64,000 nt of DNA from UBA4416 sp040389965 (GTDB lineage Bacteria > Bacteroidota > Bacteroidia > B-17B0 > Aurantibacillaceae): the NCBI GenBank assembly GCA_040389965.1, contig JAZJZF010000036.1, positions 22,636-86,635 of the forward strand, in the 5' to 3' direction. The translations under genes and the position numbers were made by a program. The number at the start of each line of letters is the position of its first letter. The stretch's first letter is position 1. The notes beneath the pieces are model-generated. The model was not told the origin of the DNA, did not search any database, and was given only the letters and a program-made list of their open reading frames with translations. Below are positions 47,293 to 56,820 of the stretch, one piece after another.

Positions 47293-48843
47293 ATGACAAT
47301 TTTATCAATTATATTCATTGCAGTAGCGCTTATTGCGGGAGTTGTAGCCGGATTTATCATGGCAAATTCAAGACTCAACAAATCGAGCGTACTCGAAAAA
47401 GAGAACTTAATTAAACAGGCCGAACTAAAAGCAGAAAGCTTAAAACAGGAAAAAATGCTGCAGGCTAAAGAAAAATTCCTGCAATTAAAAACGGAGTACG
47501 ACAAAAGCGTTAACGAGCGTAACCAACAATTGGTGTTACTCGAAAATAAAGCCAAACAAAAAGAAGGCGAATTAGCCAAGAAACTGGAAGACGCTACCAA
47601 AAAAGATAAAGAAATCGAAAACCAGAGAAATCAATTGAATTCTCAGGTTGAACTGTATAAAAAGAAAAGCGAAGAAATTGAAAAATCGCACCGTAAACAG
47701 GTTGAGTTATTAGAAAAAGTATCGGGCTTAAGTGCAGATGATGCCAAAGCACAATTGATTGAAAGCGTAAAAGCAGAAGCTAAAACAGAAGCCATGGCCT
47801 TTATTAAGGATACCATGGATGAGGCGAAGATCAATGCCAATAAAGAAGCTAAAAAGATCATTATTCAATCGATACAGCGTTTGGCTACCGAAACAGCCAT
47901 TGAAAACTCTGTAACGGTTTTCCATATTGAAAGCGACGAAATTAAAGGCCGTATCATTGGCCGTGAAGGAAGAAACATCCGTGCCCTGGAAGCTGCAACA
48001 GGTGTAGAGGTTATTGTGGATGATACGCCTGATGCTATTACCTTATCTTGTTTTGATTCTATCCGCCGTGAGATCTGCCGTTTATCGTTGCATCAACTGG
48101 TAACCGATGGGCGTATACATCCTGCGCGTATTGAAGAGATCGTTGAGAAGACAAAGAAAATGATTGACGAGGAAATTGTAGAAACAGGAAAACGTACCTG
48201 TATCGACTTAGGAATTCACGGTTTACACCCCGAATTGATTCGCATGGTAGGCCGTATGAAATACCGTTCGTCCTACGGACAAAATTTATTACAACACAGC
48301 CGCGAAGTAGCAAACCTGTGTGCAATTATGGCCAGTGAAATGGGCTTAAATCCTAAAATTGCCAAACGTGCCGGCTTGTTACACGATATTGGAAAAGTGC
48401 CTGATGAAGAACCGGAATTACCACATGCTATTTTGGGTATGAAGCTGGCAGAAAAATATAAAGAAAAACCAGAGGTTTGTAATGCTATTGGTGCCCACCA
48501 CGACGAAATTGAAATGACTACTATGTACTCGCCTATTATACAGGTGTGCGATGCCATTAGTGGTGCAAGACCTGGCGCACGCCGTGAGGTAGCTGAACAA
48601 TACATGAAGCGTTTAAAAGACCTTGAAGCCTTGGCTTTAGGATATAACGGTGTGGAAAAAAGTTACGCGATCCAGGCAGGAAGAGAAGTACGTGTATTGG
48701 TATCTGCCGATAAAGTAGACGACAAACAATCGGAACAACTGGCTTTTGATATTTCGCAAAAAATACAAACCGAAATGACTTACCCTGGACAGGTTAAGGT
48801 AACGGTGATCAGAGAGGTGAGAGCTACGGCTTACGCTAAATAA
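47293..48843 (+). CDS. rny: Ribonuclease Y
   Basis: 516 residues, standard length. N-terminal membrane helix (LSIIFIAVALIAGVVAGFIM), long coiled coil (about 35-190), KH RNA-binding domain (GRIIGREGRNIRALEAATGV, about 217-236), and the HD phosphohydrolase domain (LLQHSREVANLCAIM, LLHDIGK). It starts mRNA decay by endonucleolytic cuts at the membrane. Downstream of zapA in the arrangement common in Bacteroidota. Confidence 0.97.
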   Translation: MTILSIIFIAVALIAGVVAGFIMANSRLNKSSVLEKENLIKQAELKAESLKQEKMLQAKEKFLQLKTEYDKSVNERNQQLVLLENKAKQKEGELAKKLEDATKKDKEIENQRNQLNSQVELYKKKSEEIEKSHRKQVELLEKVSGLSADDAKAQLIESVKAEAKTEAMAFIKDTMDEAKINANKEAKKIIIQSIQRLATETAIENSVTVFHIESDEIKGRIIGREGRNIRALEAATGVEVIVDDTPDAITLSCFDSIRREICRLSLHQLVTDGRIHPARIEEIVEKTKKMIDEEIVETGKRTCIDLGIHGLHPELIRMVGRMKYRSSYGQNLLQHSREVANLCAIMASEMGLNPKIAKRAGLLHDIGKVPDEEPELPHAILGMKLAEKYKEKPEVCNAIGAHHDEIEMTTMYSPIIQVCDAISGARPGARREVAEQYMKRLKDLEALALGYNGVEKSYAIQAGREVRVLVSADKVDDKQSEQLAFDISQKIQTEMTYPGQVKVTVIREVRATAYAK

Positions 48844-48864
48844 TTGAACTTATGCTATTACAGA

Positions 48865-48895
48865 AGCCGTCACGATATACCGTGACGGCTTTTTT
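48865..48895 (+). terminator. Terminator of rny
   Basis: Perfect stem AGCCGTCACG/CGTGACGGCT with a 6-nt loop and T-rich tail, 22 nt after the rny stop. Confidence 0.95.
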
Positions 48896-49041
48896 ATTAT
48901 ATTTGAGTAGCTGGGAGTTAGGCGGCTACAATTAGAAGAGTAATACCAAGTAAGTAGTTAGCCATAAATTTGAGACGACAATAATATATTTAATTAATGC
49001 GCATGAATACGATTTAAATTTAACATTACATAAATATAAAA

Positions 49042-49914
49042 ATGAAAATATTTCTAATTTTCCCATATAAATCCGAATCCGAAGACATTTATGAAATTGT
49101 TAGATTGGCTGTTACAAATTCTGGACATGAAATTATAAGAGCAAGAGATTATTCAGGCGACAGAGATATAGGTAAAAAAGTTACTGAAGAGATTAAAAAT
49201 GCAGATATAATTATAGCTGAAGTTAGTAATTATTCCAAATCGACCAATGTTCGCGGTGAGTTTTTAAAAGCACAGACATTCGACAAACCAATAATACCAA
49301 TATGTAGTAAAACTGAAGAGCTTTCATTCGATGTTTCAAATTATCAGGCAATACTATATGACAGACTTAGAATGCAAGAAAGCTTGGTAAAACCACTTCT
49401 CAGCTATTTGGGAAAAACAAAACCTATTGATTTTTTATTAAATAAAACTAAAGACGCTAAACCTCAAAAAAACATTAAGTCAATTTTTGTTAGTTACTCT
49501 CATACTGACAATGAATATTTAGAAAGACTAAAAATACATTTAAAACCATTTGAAAAAAAAGGTCAAATTGACCTTTGGGTTGATACAAAAATTAAAGGTG
49601 GCGAAAAATGGAAAGAAAAAATAAACTCAGCCTTAGACAAATCTGTAATTGCTATTTTACTAATTAGTGCAGACTTTCTAGCATCAGATTTCATTGTAGA
49701 CAATGAACTACCTCCATTATTGAAAGCTGCAGAAGAAAAGGGTAAAATTATTCTGCCGTTAATTGTTAAACCTTGTCGTTTTACAAGTGATGATAATTTA
49801 GCAAAATTTCAATCTATTAATGATCCAAAACATCCATTAAGTAAATTGACTGAAAATGACAGAGAAGAAACCTATGTAAAGGTGGCAGACTTAATTGATA
49901 ATCTGGTAAAGTAA
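49042..49914 (+). CDS. TIR-domain protein with N-terminal NDT-like domain
   Basis: 290 residues. Residues about 1-125 resemble a nucleoside 2-deoxyribosyltransferase-like nucleotide-processing domain (NADIIIAEVSNYSKSTNVRG, EFLKAQTFDKPIIPIC). Residues about 150-290 are a TIR domain: IKSIFVSYSHTDNEYLERL, DLWVDTKIKGGEKWKEKI, ALDKSVIAILLISADFLASD, then the conserved Glu of IVDNELPPLL expected of NADase TIR domains. No signal peptide. It is AT-rich relative to core genes and directly followed (195 nt) by the HD/ATPase gene, so a two-gene conflict (abortive-infection) system is plausible. Which substrate is cleaved is not known. Confidence 0.85.
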   Translation: MKIFLIFPYKSESEDIYEIVRLAVTNSGHEIIRARDYSGDRDIGKKVTEEIKNADIIIAEVSNYSKSTNVRGEFLKAQTFDKPIIPICSKTEELSFDVSNYQAILYDRLRMQESLVKPLLSYLGKTKPIDFLLNKTKDAKPQKNIKSIFVSYSHTDNEYLERLKIHLKPFEKKGQIDLWVDTKIKGGEKWKEKINSALDKSVIAILLISADFLASDFIVDNELPPLLKAAEEKGKIILPLIVKPCRFTSDDNLAKFQSINDPKHPLSKLTENDREETYVKVADLIDNLVK

Positions 49915-49917
49915 ACC

Positions 49918-50072
49918 AGCTGCCAACAACACATTTGCAAATTATAAGTCCTTTTGATGGCTTATGATTATTTGTATATTTATACTAAATATAATGGCAG
50001 TCATACAAAACCTACCTGTTATGGGTGGATATATATGATAAGGTCATACATATAAGTAAGTTAGCGGTAATG
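49918..50072 (+). repeat. Weak attC-like site between TIR and HD/ATPase genes
   Basis: Begins CCAGCTGCCAACAAC after the TIR stop and ends GTTAGCGGTAATG (50060-50072), the left end of the next cassette. An inner imperfect hairpin (ATAAGTCC/GGCTTAT, about 49946-49967) is present. It lacks the embedded promoter of the later sites. Only the right end is convincing. Confidence 0.5.
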
Positions 50073-50109
50073 ATTGAAACAATACACGTAAAAATATTAC
50101 ATTAGGACA

Positions 50110-52933
50110 ATGATTAAACTTCTTGAAAAATTACTTTACGAAAAGACACAAGGAACGCAAAGCGAAATTTTGTATGCACAATGGAATTATGACAAAAAAG
50201 TAATTCCCGTTGCTTTAAATGCTGTTTCTACTTTATTTCCTCATTATAGCCTTCATGACGAATCACATTCAATAACCATAATCAACAATATTGTAAGAGT
50301 TTTAGGCAAGGAAAAGTTAGACAAACTTTCTGCAATAGACATTTGGTTAATTCTAGAAGCAAGCTATTGTCATGATATAGGTATGGTAGTTTCAAGCGAC
50401 AACCTTATTGATGCGCTAAAATCAAAAGAATTTATTGACTTCTTCCATGAAATTCAACAAGACAAAAAGAATGGATTACATGAATTTGCATTACAATTCA
50501 AAATTGAAGACGGAAAAATAAAATACGATTTAAATGAATTGAACTTAGAATATCACGACGGTATCAAATTCATTTTAGCTGAATTTTTCAGAAGAATACA
50601 CTCTGATAGGTCTAAGGAAATTATCACTAATCCAAATGGGGAATTAAAATTATCTTCACCAAGAGGCGTAATTCCTCAAAGAATTTTTAAAATTCTTGCA
50701 GACATTTGCTCAAGTCATACAAAGAACTTTGAAGATGTAATGATGTTACCATTTAGCGAAGTAGGTATTGATATTGAAAATTCACACCCAAGATTTATTT
50801 CATGCCTTTTAAGAATAGGTGATTTATTAGACTTAGACAATAATCGGTTTTCAGAAGTCATGTTAAGAACTTTGAGTAAAATTCCGATTGACACTCTAAA
50901 TCACAAGGCAAAACACCTTTCTATTGAATCTTTCAGAGTAGATAATGAAATTATAGATGTAAGAGCAAAATGTTTTGACTATGATACAGCAAATGTAACA
51001 CAGCATTGGTTTAATTATTTAAACTCTGAAATCAGTCAGCAAATGATTAACTGGAATAATATTGTTCCTTTCAAAGAATTAGGATATTTACCGACTATTG
51101 GCAGTTTAAAAGTAGAACTATCAGACTACGACTATATTGACGGAAAAAAGAAACCAAAGTTTTCCGTTGATACCGATAAAGCAATGGAATTACTACGAGG
51201 TGCCGGAATATATGAAGGTGCATACCAATGTATAAGAGAGGTATTACAAAATGCTGTTGATACTACGTTGCTAAAAGAACGTAGTAGGTCAAGATAAAAT
51301 TTGGGAGTTTAATATTACTGACAAAGGGACTGGACTTTCAACCTATGATTTAGGCTTTTTAATGAACACCGGGAGTTCATCTAAAAATAGGAAAAGAATT
51401 AACCTAATTGATGAAATGCCTTTGTGGTTGCGTCCTTCTGGGATTTTCGGTATCGGTTTTCAAAGCATTTTTATGCTGACGGAACAAGTGAAATTAGAAA
51501 CTAAAAGTTTCTTCACAGAAAAATTTCAAATCATAGAACTTAATAGTCCAAACTCAGCTAAAGATGGCGGAATTTTGGTTCAAAAGATTAAAACAAATCA
51601 CAAAACAAAACCTGGAACAAAACTTTCATTTGACCACAAAACAAAAGCAGTTCCAGAAAGATGGTCTATAAAAGGTGAGCAGAAAAATGCAAGTAGAATT
51701 GCACATAATTATGATCCTTTTTCTCACGAATCTCTTGACATTGAATTAGGAAAAGTTTTTGATGAAATCTTTGACTTTACATCAAAAAGTCATATTCCTA
51801 TTAAGTTGTTCTTAAACGGAAAAGAAATAGAAACCCATAGTAACAAAAACAAATTCAAATACTTTGAAAAAGAAAATTCGTTAGAACTTAACATTTATTC
51901 TGGTCCAAAAGAAAACAATTGGCGTGTTATTACATATTACAAAAATCAAAAAGCAGAGAATAGTTTAAAGCATATGTTTTTGGGCTTTGAACTAAATATT
52001 CACAAAGACAAAGCTTCTGTTGTTTTAGAGTTGAATAGAAATAAAATCAGACCTGAATATCATAATGAATTAATCCGACAGTTTTTCACGAGTTCATTTA
52101 AAATAATTACAGAAAACTTTGATGAAATCTTTAAAAGCGATGAAGAAAAAAAGTCAGGAAGTATGTTTCTAAACTACTACCATGAACAATTTGACTACTT
52201 AACTCAGTTTGATGTAAAGAAGTTTAATCAATGGGAAAACTTAGAAATCAGCATAGGCGATACAAATTATAAAGTAAAGGATTTACTAAATACAATTGAT
52301 AGCTTAAAAATAATTTATGATAGAAGAATCAATTCGTCTTTCAGAGATCTTTATGAAATTAAAAATAAAGAGCTTTCAATTAGCCTAGGAGGTGGGGCAC
52401 CTTCTTACGATTATACCACTTTCATTTTAAGTAAATTTAGTGAAATAATGTCGTCTATTCAAAAAGTTGAAGACGTCGAAACTAACGTTAGGCAAATTCT
52501 TTTTTCTAAGAATGAACAAAAAAGTCCAGTAGAAGAATCGGAAATCAAACGTATTCTAATAAACACGAACAATAACTATTACTCATCAAGGTGTATAATC
52601 CCATGTGTAGAAAAATACTTCAAACTACGATTGAAAGATGATGCTCACGAAGCATACGTTTATCATTATAGATTTGATTACTATTTGAATTTACAATATC
52701 CGAAAATGCTGTCGCCATACATTTCTGTTGAAGATGTGAATAACAAAGCAGAATTGCAACTTGTACTAAATGAAAAATTGTACGACTGGGTTTACAAAAA
52801 TAGATATGATGACAAGACGACATTGGACGAAATAAAAGACACTTATCAGAAGTTTACTGATGAATACAAAATTGAAGAACTAAATAAAGATATCACTACC
52901 GCTAACAGCGGTTTGGCAAAAGTCGGGCTTTAG
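50110..52933 (+). pseudogene. HD-hydrolase / GHKL (HSP90-like) ATPase, frameshifted
   Basis: Two open frames (50110-51297, then 51362-52933 in another frame) make one about 940-residue protein. Residues 1-300: HD phosphohydrolase with H49DESH, CHDIGM (88-89) and a later LRIGDLLDLD, so the metal site appears intact. Then a GHKL ATPase: N-box REVLQNAVDTT (about 377-387), G1 DKGTGLS and G2 GIFGIGFQSIFML in the second frame, and a long unrecognised C-terminal region. Removing one base from 51275-51293 would join them (reading KERS then GQDKIWEF), so one extra base broke the gene. Indel, assembly error or recoding cannot be told apart. The last 11 codons (TANSGLAKVGL) lie inside the recombination site. 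Likely partner of the TIR protein. Confidence 0.75.
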
Positions 52934-52975
52934 TGTCAAATTGAACATTCGCGCTAATGTCTGGTGACATCTATG
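52894..52975 (+). repeat. attC-like site at the 3' end of the HD/ATPase cassette
   Basis: CACTACCGCTAAC (52894-52906) is complementary at 12 of 13 bases to the start of the same cassette at 50060-50072. It continues AGCGGTTTGGCAAAAGTCGG and an internal hairpin ACATT/AATGT (about 52945-52960). The right end is degenerate, so the site may be truncated. Confidence 0.65.
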
Positions 52976-53064
52976 AAGTAGAAATTGACAATATCGATAA
53001 ATACTATGGGCAACTTGGACACTTTATTGAGCAGTATAAGATAAGTGAAACGGCCAACTTATAA
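52957..53064 (+). CDS. Possible 35-aa protein or gene remnant
   Basis: ATG at 52957 reads MSGDIYEVEIDNIDKYYGQL and stops at 53062, inside the following attC-like site. No family recognised. The start lies in the preceding site, so it may be the 3' remnant of a lost cassette gene rather than an intact gene. Confidence 0.25.
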   Translation: MSGDIYEVEIDNIDKYYGQLGHFIEQYKISETANL

Positions 53065-53226
53065 CCCAACCTAAATCCCATTTGGGCATTCGGCTTTTTC
53101 AAACATGGTAGACAATTGGTCAATTTTCACTTTGCAAAAGCCCCTTAAACACTTATCTTTGTTAGCAACGTTTCGTAGGCAATATTTCAAATCCAACCTT
53201 TGCTTAGCAAGGAAACGTTATACGGC
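53051..53226 (+). repeat. attC-like site A with embedded promoter
   Basis: Left end GGCCAACTTATAACCC, right end GTTATACGGC (53217-53226), imperfect inverted repeats. Shares ACCTAAATCCCATTTGGGC (53070s) with sites at 54448 and 58572, and TTGCAAAAGCC with B, D and E. The right part (TATTTCAAATC, AACGTTAT) matches site B closely. Confidence 0.7.
53131..53161 (+). promoter_or_regulatory. Embedded promoter, site A
   Basis: TTTG (53131-53134), 19-nt spacer, TATCTTTG (53154-53161): a full Bacteroidota promoter, 71 nt upstream of the lipoprotein ATG at 53233. Confidence 0.75.
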
Positions 53227-53232
53227 ATTATT

Positions 53233-53865
53233 ATGACAAAAATCTTTCAGACAATACTATTCGCTTTGACAGTTTTTTTAACTGGCTGCATGACAATTGC
53301 CCAATCAATTATTGGTATTAAGGAGGTAAATAAACTTTCAGACAGTCAAATAGTAAAAACTTCCAAGTCGTTTAAAGTAGATCAAAATGCTAATTATCGT
53401 TTAGACACAACATATTTGTCATATATTCTAAATTTAGACACGGCACAATTTAAGGCACAACGAAAAAATCATATACAGCCTATGCAGGCTTTATACTTTA
53501 ACTCAAGTGGAAAATTAATAAAATTTTACATTAATTGCTATGCCGCCGGTGGTTTTCCAAATTTAAAATGGAACAGAAATGGAAATTTAGAAACATTTTT
53601 ACCAAAAGACCAGGCTCCATTAGACACAATTTTAAATCTTGCAAAACAACTAAGCTATTTACGACCTGTTTGTAAATCAACAAATGACACAGTAACTCAA
53701 AATCAAGACTATTATGTTTTTGTTTATTGGAGTAAATTTACAAAACGGCACTCGAAACGACTTATAAGAAATATAAAGCAAAATGTTTCTAAATCGACAA
53801 TAGCAAAAGTGAAAACAATCTATGTCAATTATGACAATGTATTTTATAAGTTTGAAAATAAATAA
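53233..53865 (+). CDS. Cassette-encoded lipoprotein, unknown function
   Basis: 210 residues from ATG 53233 (MTKIFQTILFALTVFLTGC), chosen over an upstream TTG because it opens a lipoprotein signal with lipobox LTGC. The mature part is Lys-rich and mixed alpha/beta; no family recognised. The ATG is only 6 nt after the GTTATACGGC core, and the TAA is 2 nt before the next site's GACCGCATAAC, so the cassette is nearly all gene. Confidence 0.75.
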   Translation: MTKIFQTILFALTVFLTGCMTIAQSIIGIKEVNKLSDSQIVKTSKSFKVDQNANYRLDTTYLSYILNLDTAQFKAQRKNHIQPMQALYFNSSGKLIKFYINCYAAGGFPNLKWNRNGNLETFLPKDQAPLDTILNLAKQLSYLRPVCKSTNDTVTQNQDYYVFVYWSKFTKRHSKRLIRNIKQNVSKSTIAKVKTIYVNYDNVFYKFENK

Positions 53866-53867
53866 CG

Positions 53868-54010
53868 ACCGCATAACAGTAGTTACAAGTAATGCGGGCT
53901 GAAACATCATTGCAAAAGCCCATTAAACAGTTATCTTTTTTAATAGCGTTTCGGTAGACACTATTTCAAATCAAACCGTTACTTCGCGAAAACGTTATGT
54001 ATCAGCGGTT
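53868..54010 (+). repeat. attC-like site B with embedded promoter
   Basis: Left end ACCGCATAAC (53868-53877), complementary at 8 of 10 bases to the lipoprotein cassette start. Contains TAGTTACAAGTAATGCGGGC, then TTG (53910-53912), 19 nt, TATCTTTT (53932-53939, G to T at the last -7 base), and ends GTTATGTATCAGCGGTT (53994-54010), the start of the next cassette. Confidence 0.75.
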
Positions 54011-54274
54011 GACAAGAACCGAGAAACTTAACTTTGAAATCAATGTTCGCCTTCTTTTAATTTATATTTCAAATTCGGTGGCGACAATTACCGATCAAAT
54101 TATTTTGTAGCGTGTTGATATCGCTAAAATCGGTAGAGCAAAGTGCAGAACTCACAAAGCGTATCGAGCTAACCGCCGACAAATGAGAATATCTATAAAC
54201 AATAATTATGAAATAAATTCGTTCTTAATTAAGGATTTTGAATTCTAAATATTAATCAATAAAATTTATTAAAA
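54011..54274. other. Cassette 5' region without a gene
   Basis: About 264 bp of AT-rich sequence between site B and the small lipoprotein gene. No coding signal on either strand; probably the leader of the cassette. Confidence 0.35.
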
Positions 54275-54447
54275 TGAAAACGACTTTTTTTTTAATTATT
54301 GTGATTACATGTACATTAATAACTTCATGTAAAAAAACTTATGTATGTAAAGACACATACGATAATAAAATAGGAGAGGTTAAAGCATCATCACAAGATA
54401 AAGCTAATTCACTGTGTCCATCTGGTAGTCATGCTGAAAAAAAATAA
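54275..54447 (+). pseudogene. Small lipoprotein gene with a one-base frameshift near a T run
   Basis: ATG 54275 reads MKTTFF then stops at once, while the adjacent frame continues without a break to TAA 54445 as a lipoprotein: hydrophobic core FFLIIVITC, lipobox LITSC, and a mature Cys-rich chain (KKTYVCKDTYDNKIGEVKAS). Adding one T to the T run (54286 onwards) restores a 57-aa protein. No other start codon serves the signal peptide, so the gene is off in this sequence. Confidence 0.65.
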
Positions 54448-54500
54448 AACCGCCGAATACATAACCGCACCTAAATTTAATTTGCATTTGGCTTTTGCAA
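54448..54500 (+). repeat. Left half of an attC-like site
   Basis: AACCGCCGAATACATAAC (54448-54465) pairs with GTTATGTATCAGCGGTT (53994) at the same cassette's start, with one mismatch and one inserted base. Then CCTAAATTTAATTTGCATTT, as in sites A and E. The right half is missing; the promoter core is broken by GCAAAAACAG, next to a terminator. Confidence 0.65.
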
Positions 54501-54517
54501 AAACAGAAACTGTACAA

Positions 54518-54551
54518 AAAAAGACATAAACCCTTAGGTTTATGTCTTTTT
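54518..54551. terminator. Terminator of the T9SS type A gene
   Basis: Perfect 15-bp stem AAAAAGACATAAACC/GGTTTATGTCTTTTT with a 4-nt loop, 26 nt after the stop at 54577 on the minus strand. It can also end plus-strand transcripts from the cassette. Confidence 0.9.
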
Positions 54552-54576
54552 AATAGTAAGTCAGCCTGAAAAAAGA

Positions 54577-56541
54577 TTATTCCAGGATGATTTTTTTAGA
54601 ATACGTTTTAGAGTTGCTGTGTACATTTACAATGTAAATGCCTTTTGATTGTCCACTCAAATCAATTTTGTACATCGGTGTATCAGCTGTTACCTTAATG
54701 CTTTGAACTTTTCTGCCCATGGCATCAAATATTTCGATGATTCCGTCTTTTATGGATTCTGTTGACAAGGTATAGATTCCTGTTCCGGGATTTGGGAAAA
54801 CAGTAAAGGCATCGTTTACCATTTCATTGTTTTCAGCTATGGAAGTAGTTGTAGCCATTCTGTGTCCACCATATAAATAACTATTATCAACACATAAGTT
54901 GTCGATTCTTAAAGAGGTACGAGCAGTTGTGTTATAATAAATATTATTGGCATGTTCAATAGTGGTGAGTAAATCAGCACCGGTACCTACGTTTGCATCA
55001 ATGGTAAAATACTGAGGAGAGCCGGGAGCATGAATCGTCCTGGCTGCATCGGTAAACACTGAGATACGGCCGGTAGTTGGGCATGTTCTTTCTAAACTTA
55101 CATAATTGATTTGTGTGGCGCCGTAACCCTGAATGATGGTGATTCCCGTTGATGTTAAATAGGTTGTCGATAAGGCAACATCAGAACGGGATCCTCCCCA
55201 GATATAAAGGTTAGTCACTGAACTTGGCCCTGTAGATAACATTTCTCCAAATCCTGCAAACACAACATCCTGGTTAGTACTTAACGGATCTGAACCATCA
55301 TTGGTTATTGCTGCAATGTAAGCTCCCGGGTTAAATGATGAACCCGGATCATATTGAAATTCAAAATCAACTCTCCACTTATCAGAAGGCAGATTTCCTA
55401 TGTTTTTTGTAATTTTATGAGAAGTAGAATTGGGAGTAGATTTGTACTCTCCATATTGACCCCCGGTGTTGATGTGAACATCCGTCCCGGTTTGAGTCCA
55501 ACCTACAGTAGTAGTATAATCACTTGGTACATCACAGTCCATAGCCGGGTTAAATACCGGAACTGTTATCTTAACCATATTGGAAGTAATGGTGCCGCAA
55601 CCATAATCAAATGTGCGGTTATAAGATGTTGTACCAGTTAATACAGGTGGATCATAATCCATCGTTGTATTGGAAAGTCCGGTAGGAAAACCACCTTCCG
55701 GCATTTTATACCAATGATAGGTTCCAATAAATTGACCCGGGTAATTTGTAGTTGTATTACCAATGATAGCAGGATTGTCAGTTGGTTTACATAACAATTG
55801 ATTTGCACTTATTGTAGTGGGGTCATCAACATTGTCTAATACAACATCATCTATTGCTCCGGTAGCTGTACGATCTAATCCTGCCCATGAAACACCGCCA
55901 TGCTGTAGTGTAGTGAGCACGCTGCCTCCCGTTCCGGTTGCATTATCAAACGTGGTAAAACATAATCCCGATCCCGTTACCGGCATTGTTCTTGCAAAAT
56001 CTGAAAATACATGCATTTGTAATACGCCCGGACCTATACGTTGCAGGGTTACAAAATACAATGTATTTGGAACTACTGCAATTCCGGTACTAAGAGCTTG
56101 TGTAGTTCCTCTTTTTGTACCAATCATAATTACCGGGTTATTAGGGCTTGCAGAAGATGGGGTCTGCAAAAGAACTCCAATATGATCCTGATTAGTAGGA
56201 GTTGATGGTAGAGCACTGCACATCATATCCTGTGTTCCTGCAGTTAGTACAGCTAACCAATTGGCAATGCCATTTGTTGGTGGATTTGTATTGAATTGGA
56301 AAGTAAAATCTAATCTCCAGTAGTTTGTTAGAGTGGTGATAGGAGAGATAGATTTGTGCACACGCCTGAAACTATTCCCTTGAATGCCGTTAAAATAAAG
56401 GAAGGTTGATGGAAAAGTGTAACCCGATCCAATAGTGGTCCAGCCGGTATTACTGTTGTAGGCATCTGAAAATTGCGAAAACCCATTCATGCTCAGGCCT
56501 ACTAGTGCACCGAGCGCGAAAATTTTTTGTTTTAGTTTCAT
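54577..56541 (-). CDS. T9SS type A secreted protein interrupting the array
   Basis: 654 residues on the opposite strand to the cassette genes. Signal peptide (MKLKQKIFALGALVGLSMNG), two repeated lectin/jelly-roll-like halves (about 25-240 and 345-545: WTTIGSGYTFPSTFLYFNG and WTQTGTDVHINTGGQYGEYK, each with TTNYWRLDF or DKWRVDFEF), and a C-terminal type A sorting domain (FTVFPNPGTGIYTLSTES, GIYIVNVHSNSKTYSKKIIL). Exported through T9SS, probably surface-bound. It is composed like the core T9SS genes and has its own terminator, so it may be an ordinary chromosomal gene within the array. Confidence 0.9.
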   Translation of the reverse strand: MKLKQKIFALGALVGLSMNGFSQFSDAYNSNTGWTTIGSGYTFPSTFLYFNGIQGNSFRRVHKSISPITTLTNYWRLDFTFQFNTNPPTNGIANWLAVLTAGTQDMMCSALPSTPTNQDHIGVLLQTPSSASPNNPVIMIGTKRGTTQALSTGIAVVPNTLYFVTLQRIGPGVLQMHVFSDFARTMPVTGSGLCFTTFDNATGTGGSVLTTLQHGGVSWAGLDRTATGAIDDVVLDNVDDPTTISANQLLCKPTDNPAIIGNTTTNYPGQFIGTYHWYKMPEGGFPTGLSNTTMDYDPPVLTGTTSYNRTFDYGCGTITSNMVKITVPVFNPAMDCDVPSDYTTTVGWTQTGTDVHINTGGQYGEYKSTPNSTSHKITKNIGNLPSDKWRVDFEFQYDPGSSFNPGAYIAAITNDGSDPLSTNQDVVFAGFGEMLSTGPSSVTNLYIWGGSRSDVALSTTYLTSTGITIIQGYGATQINYVSLERTCPTTGRISVFTDAARTIHAPGSPQYFTIDANVGTGADLLTTIEHANNIYYNTTARTSLRIDNLCVDNSYLYGGHRMATTTSIAENNEMVNDAFTVFPNPGTGIYTLSTESIKDGIIEIFDAMGRKVQSIKVTADTPMYKIDLSGQSKGIYIVNVHSNSKTYSKKIILE

Positions 56542-56796
56542 AATAATTGTTTTTAGTGGTTAATTGTATTTGCTAATATCCAGACTAACTCATCCATAAA
56601 AAGTACAAACTTATTTACGGTGGTGGTTTTCCCATGAAATACATAAAAAAAGACATGAACGGTAATTTTGTTTCTGTCTTTTCGTATCCTGTCATTTCGA
56701 ACAAGGCAAAAGTTCAGTGACCTTTTGAGCGAGGAGTGTCGTATACCACCCTTCAGAAAGGCATAATCACACCTCGCAAAAAATTATTCAGCAATC

Positions 56797-56804
56797 TATC
56801 TTTG
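56797..56804 (+). promoter_or_regulatory. Promoter -7 element of the reductase gene
   Basis: TATCTTTG, 16 nt upstream of the ATG at 56821. At the -33 position TCG replaces TTG, within TCGCAAAAAATT, which resembles the TTGCAAAAG core of the cassette sites. Confidence 0.5.
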
Positions 56805-56820
56805 TTTAAAATTAAACGAC

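Noticed and set aside
48957..48963. GTTAGCC as the left end of a TIR cassette
   Set aside because: The complementary end after the TIR gene (TGCCAAC) matches too weakly; kept only as a possible array boundary.
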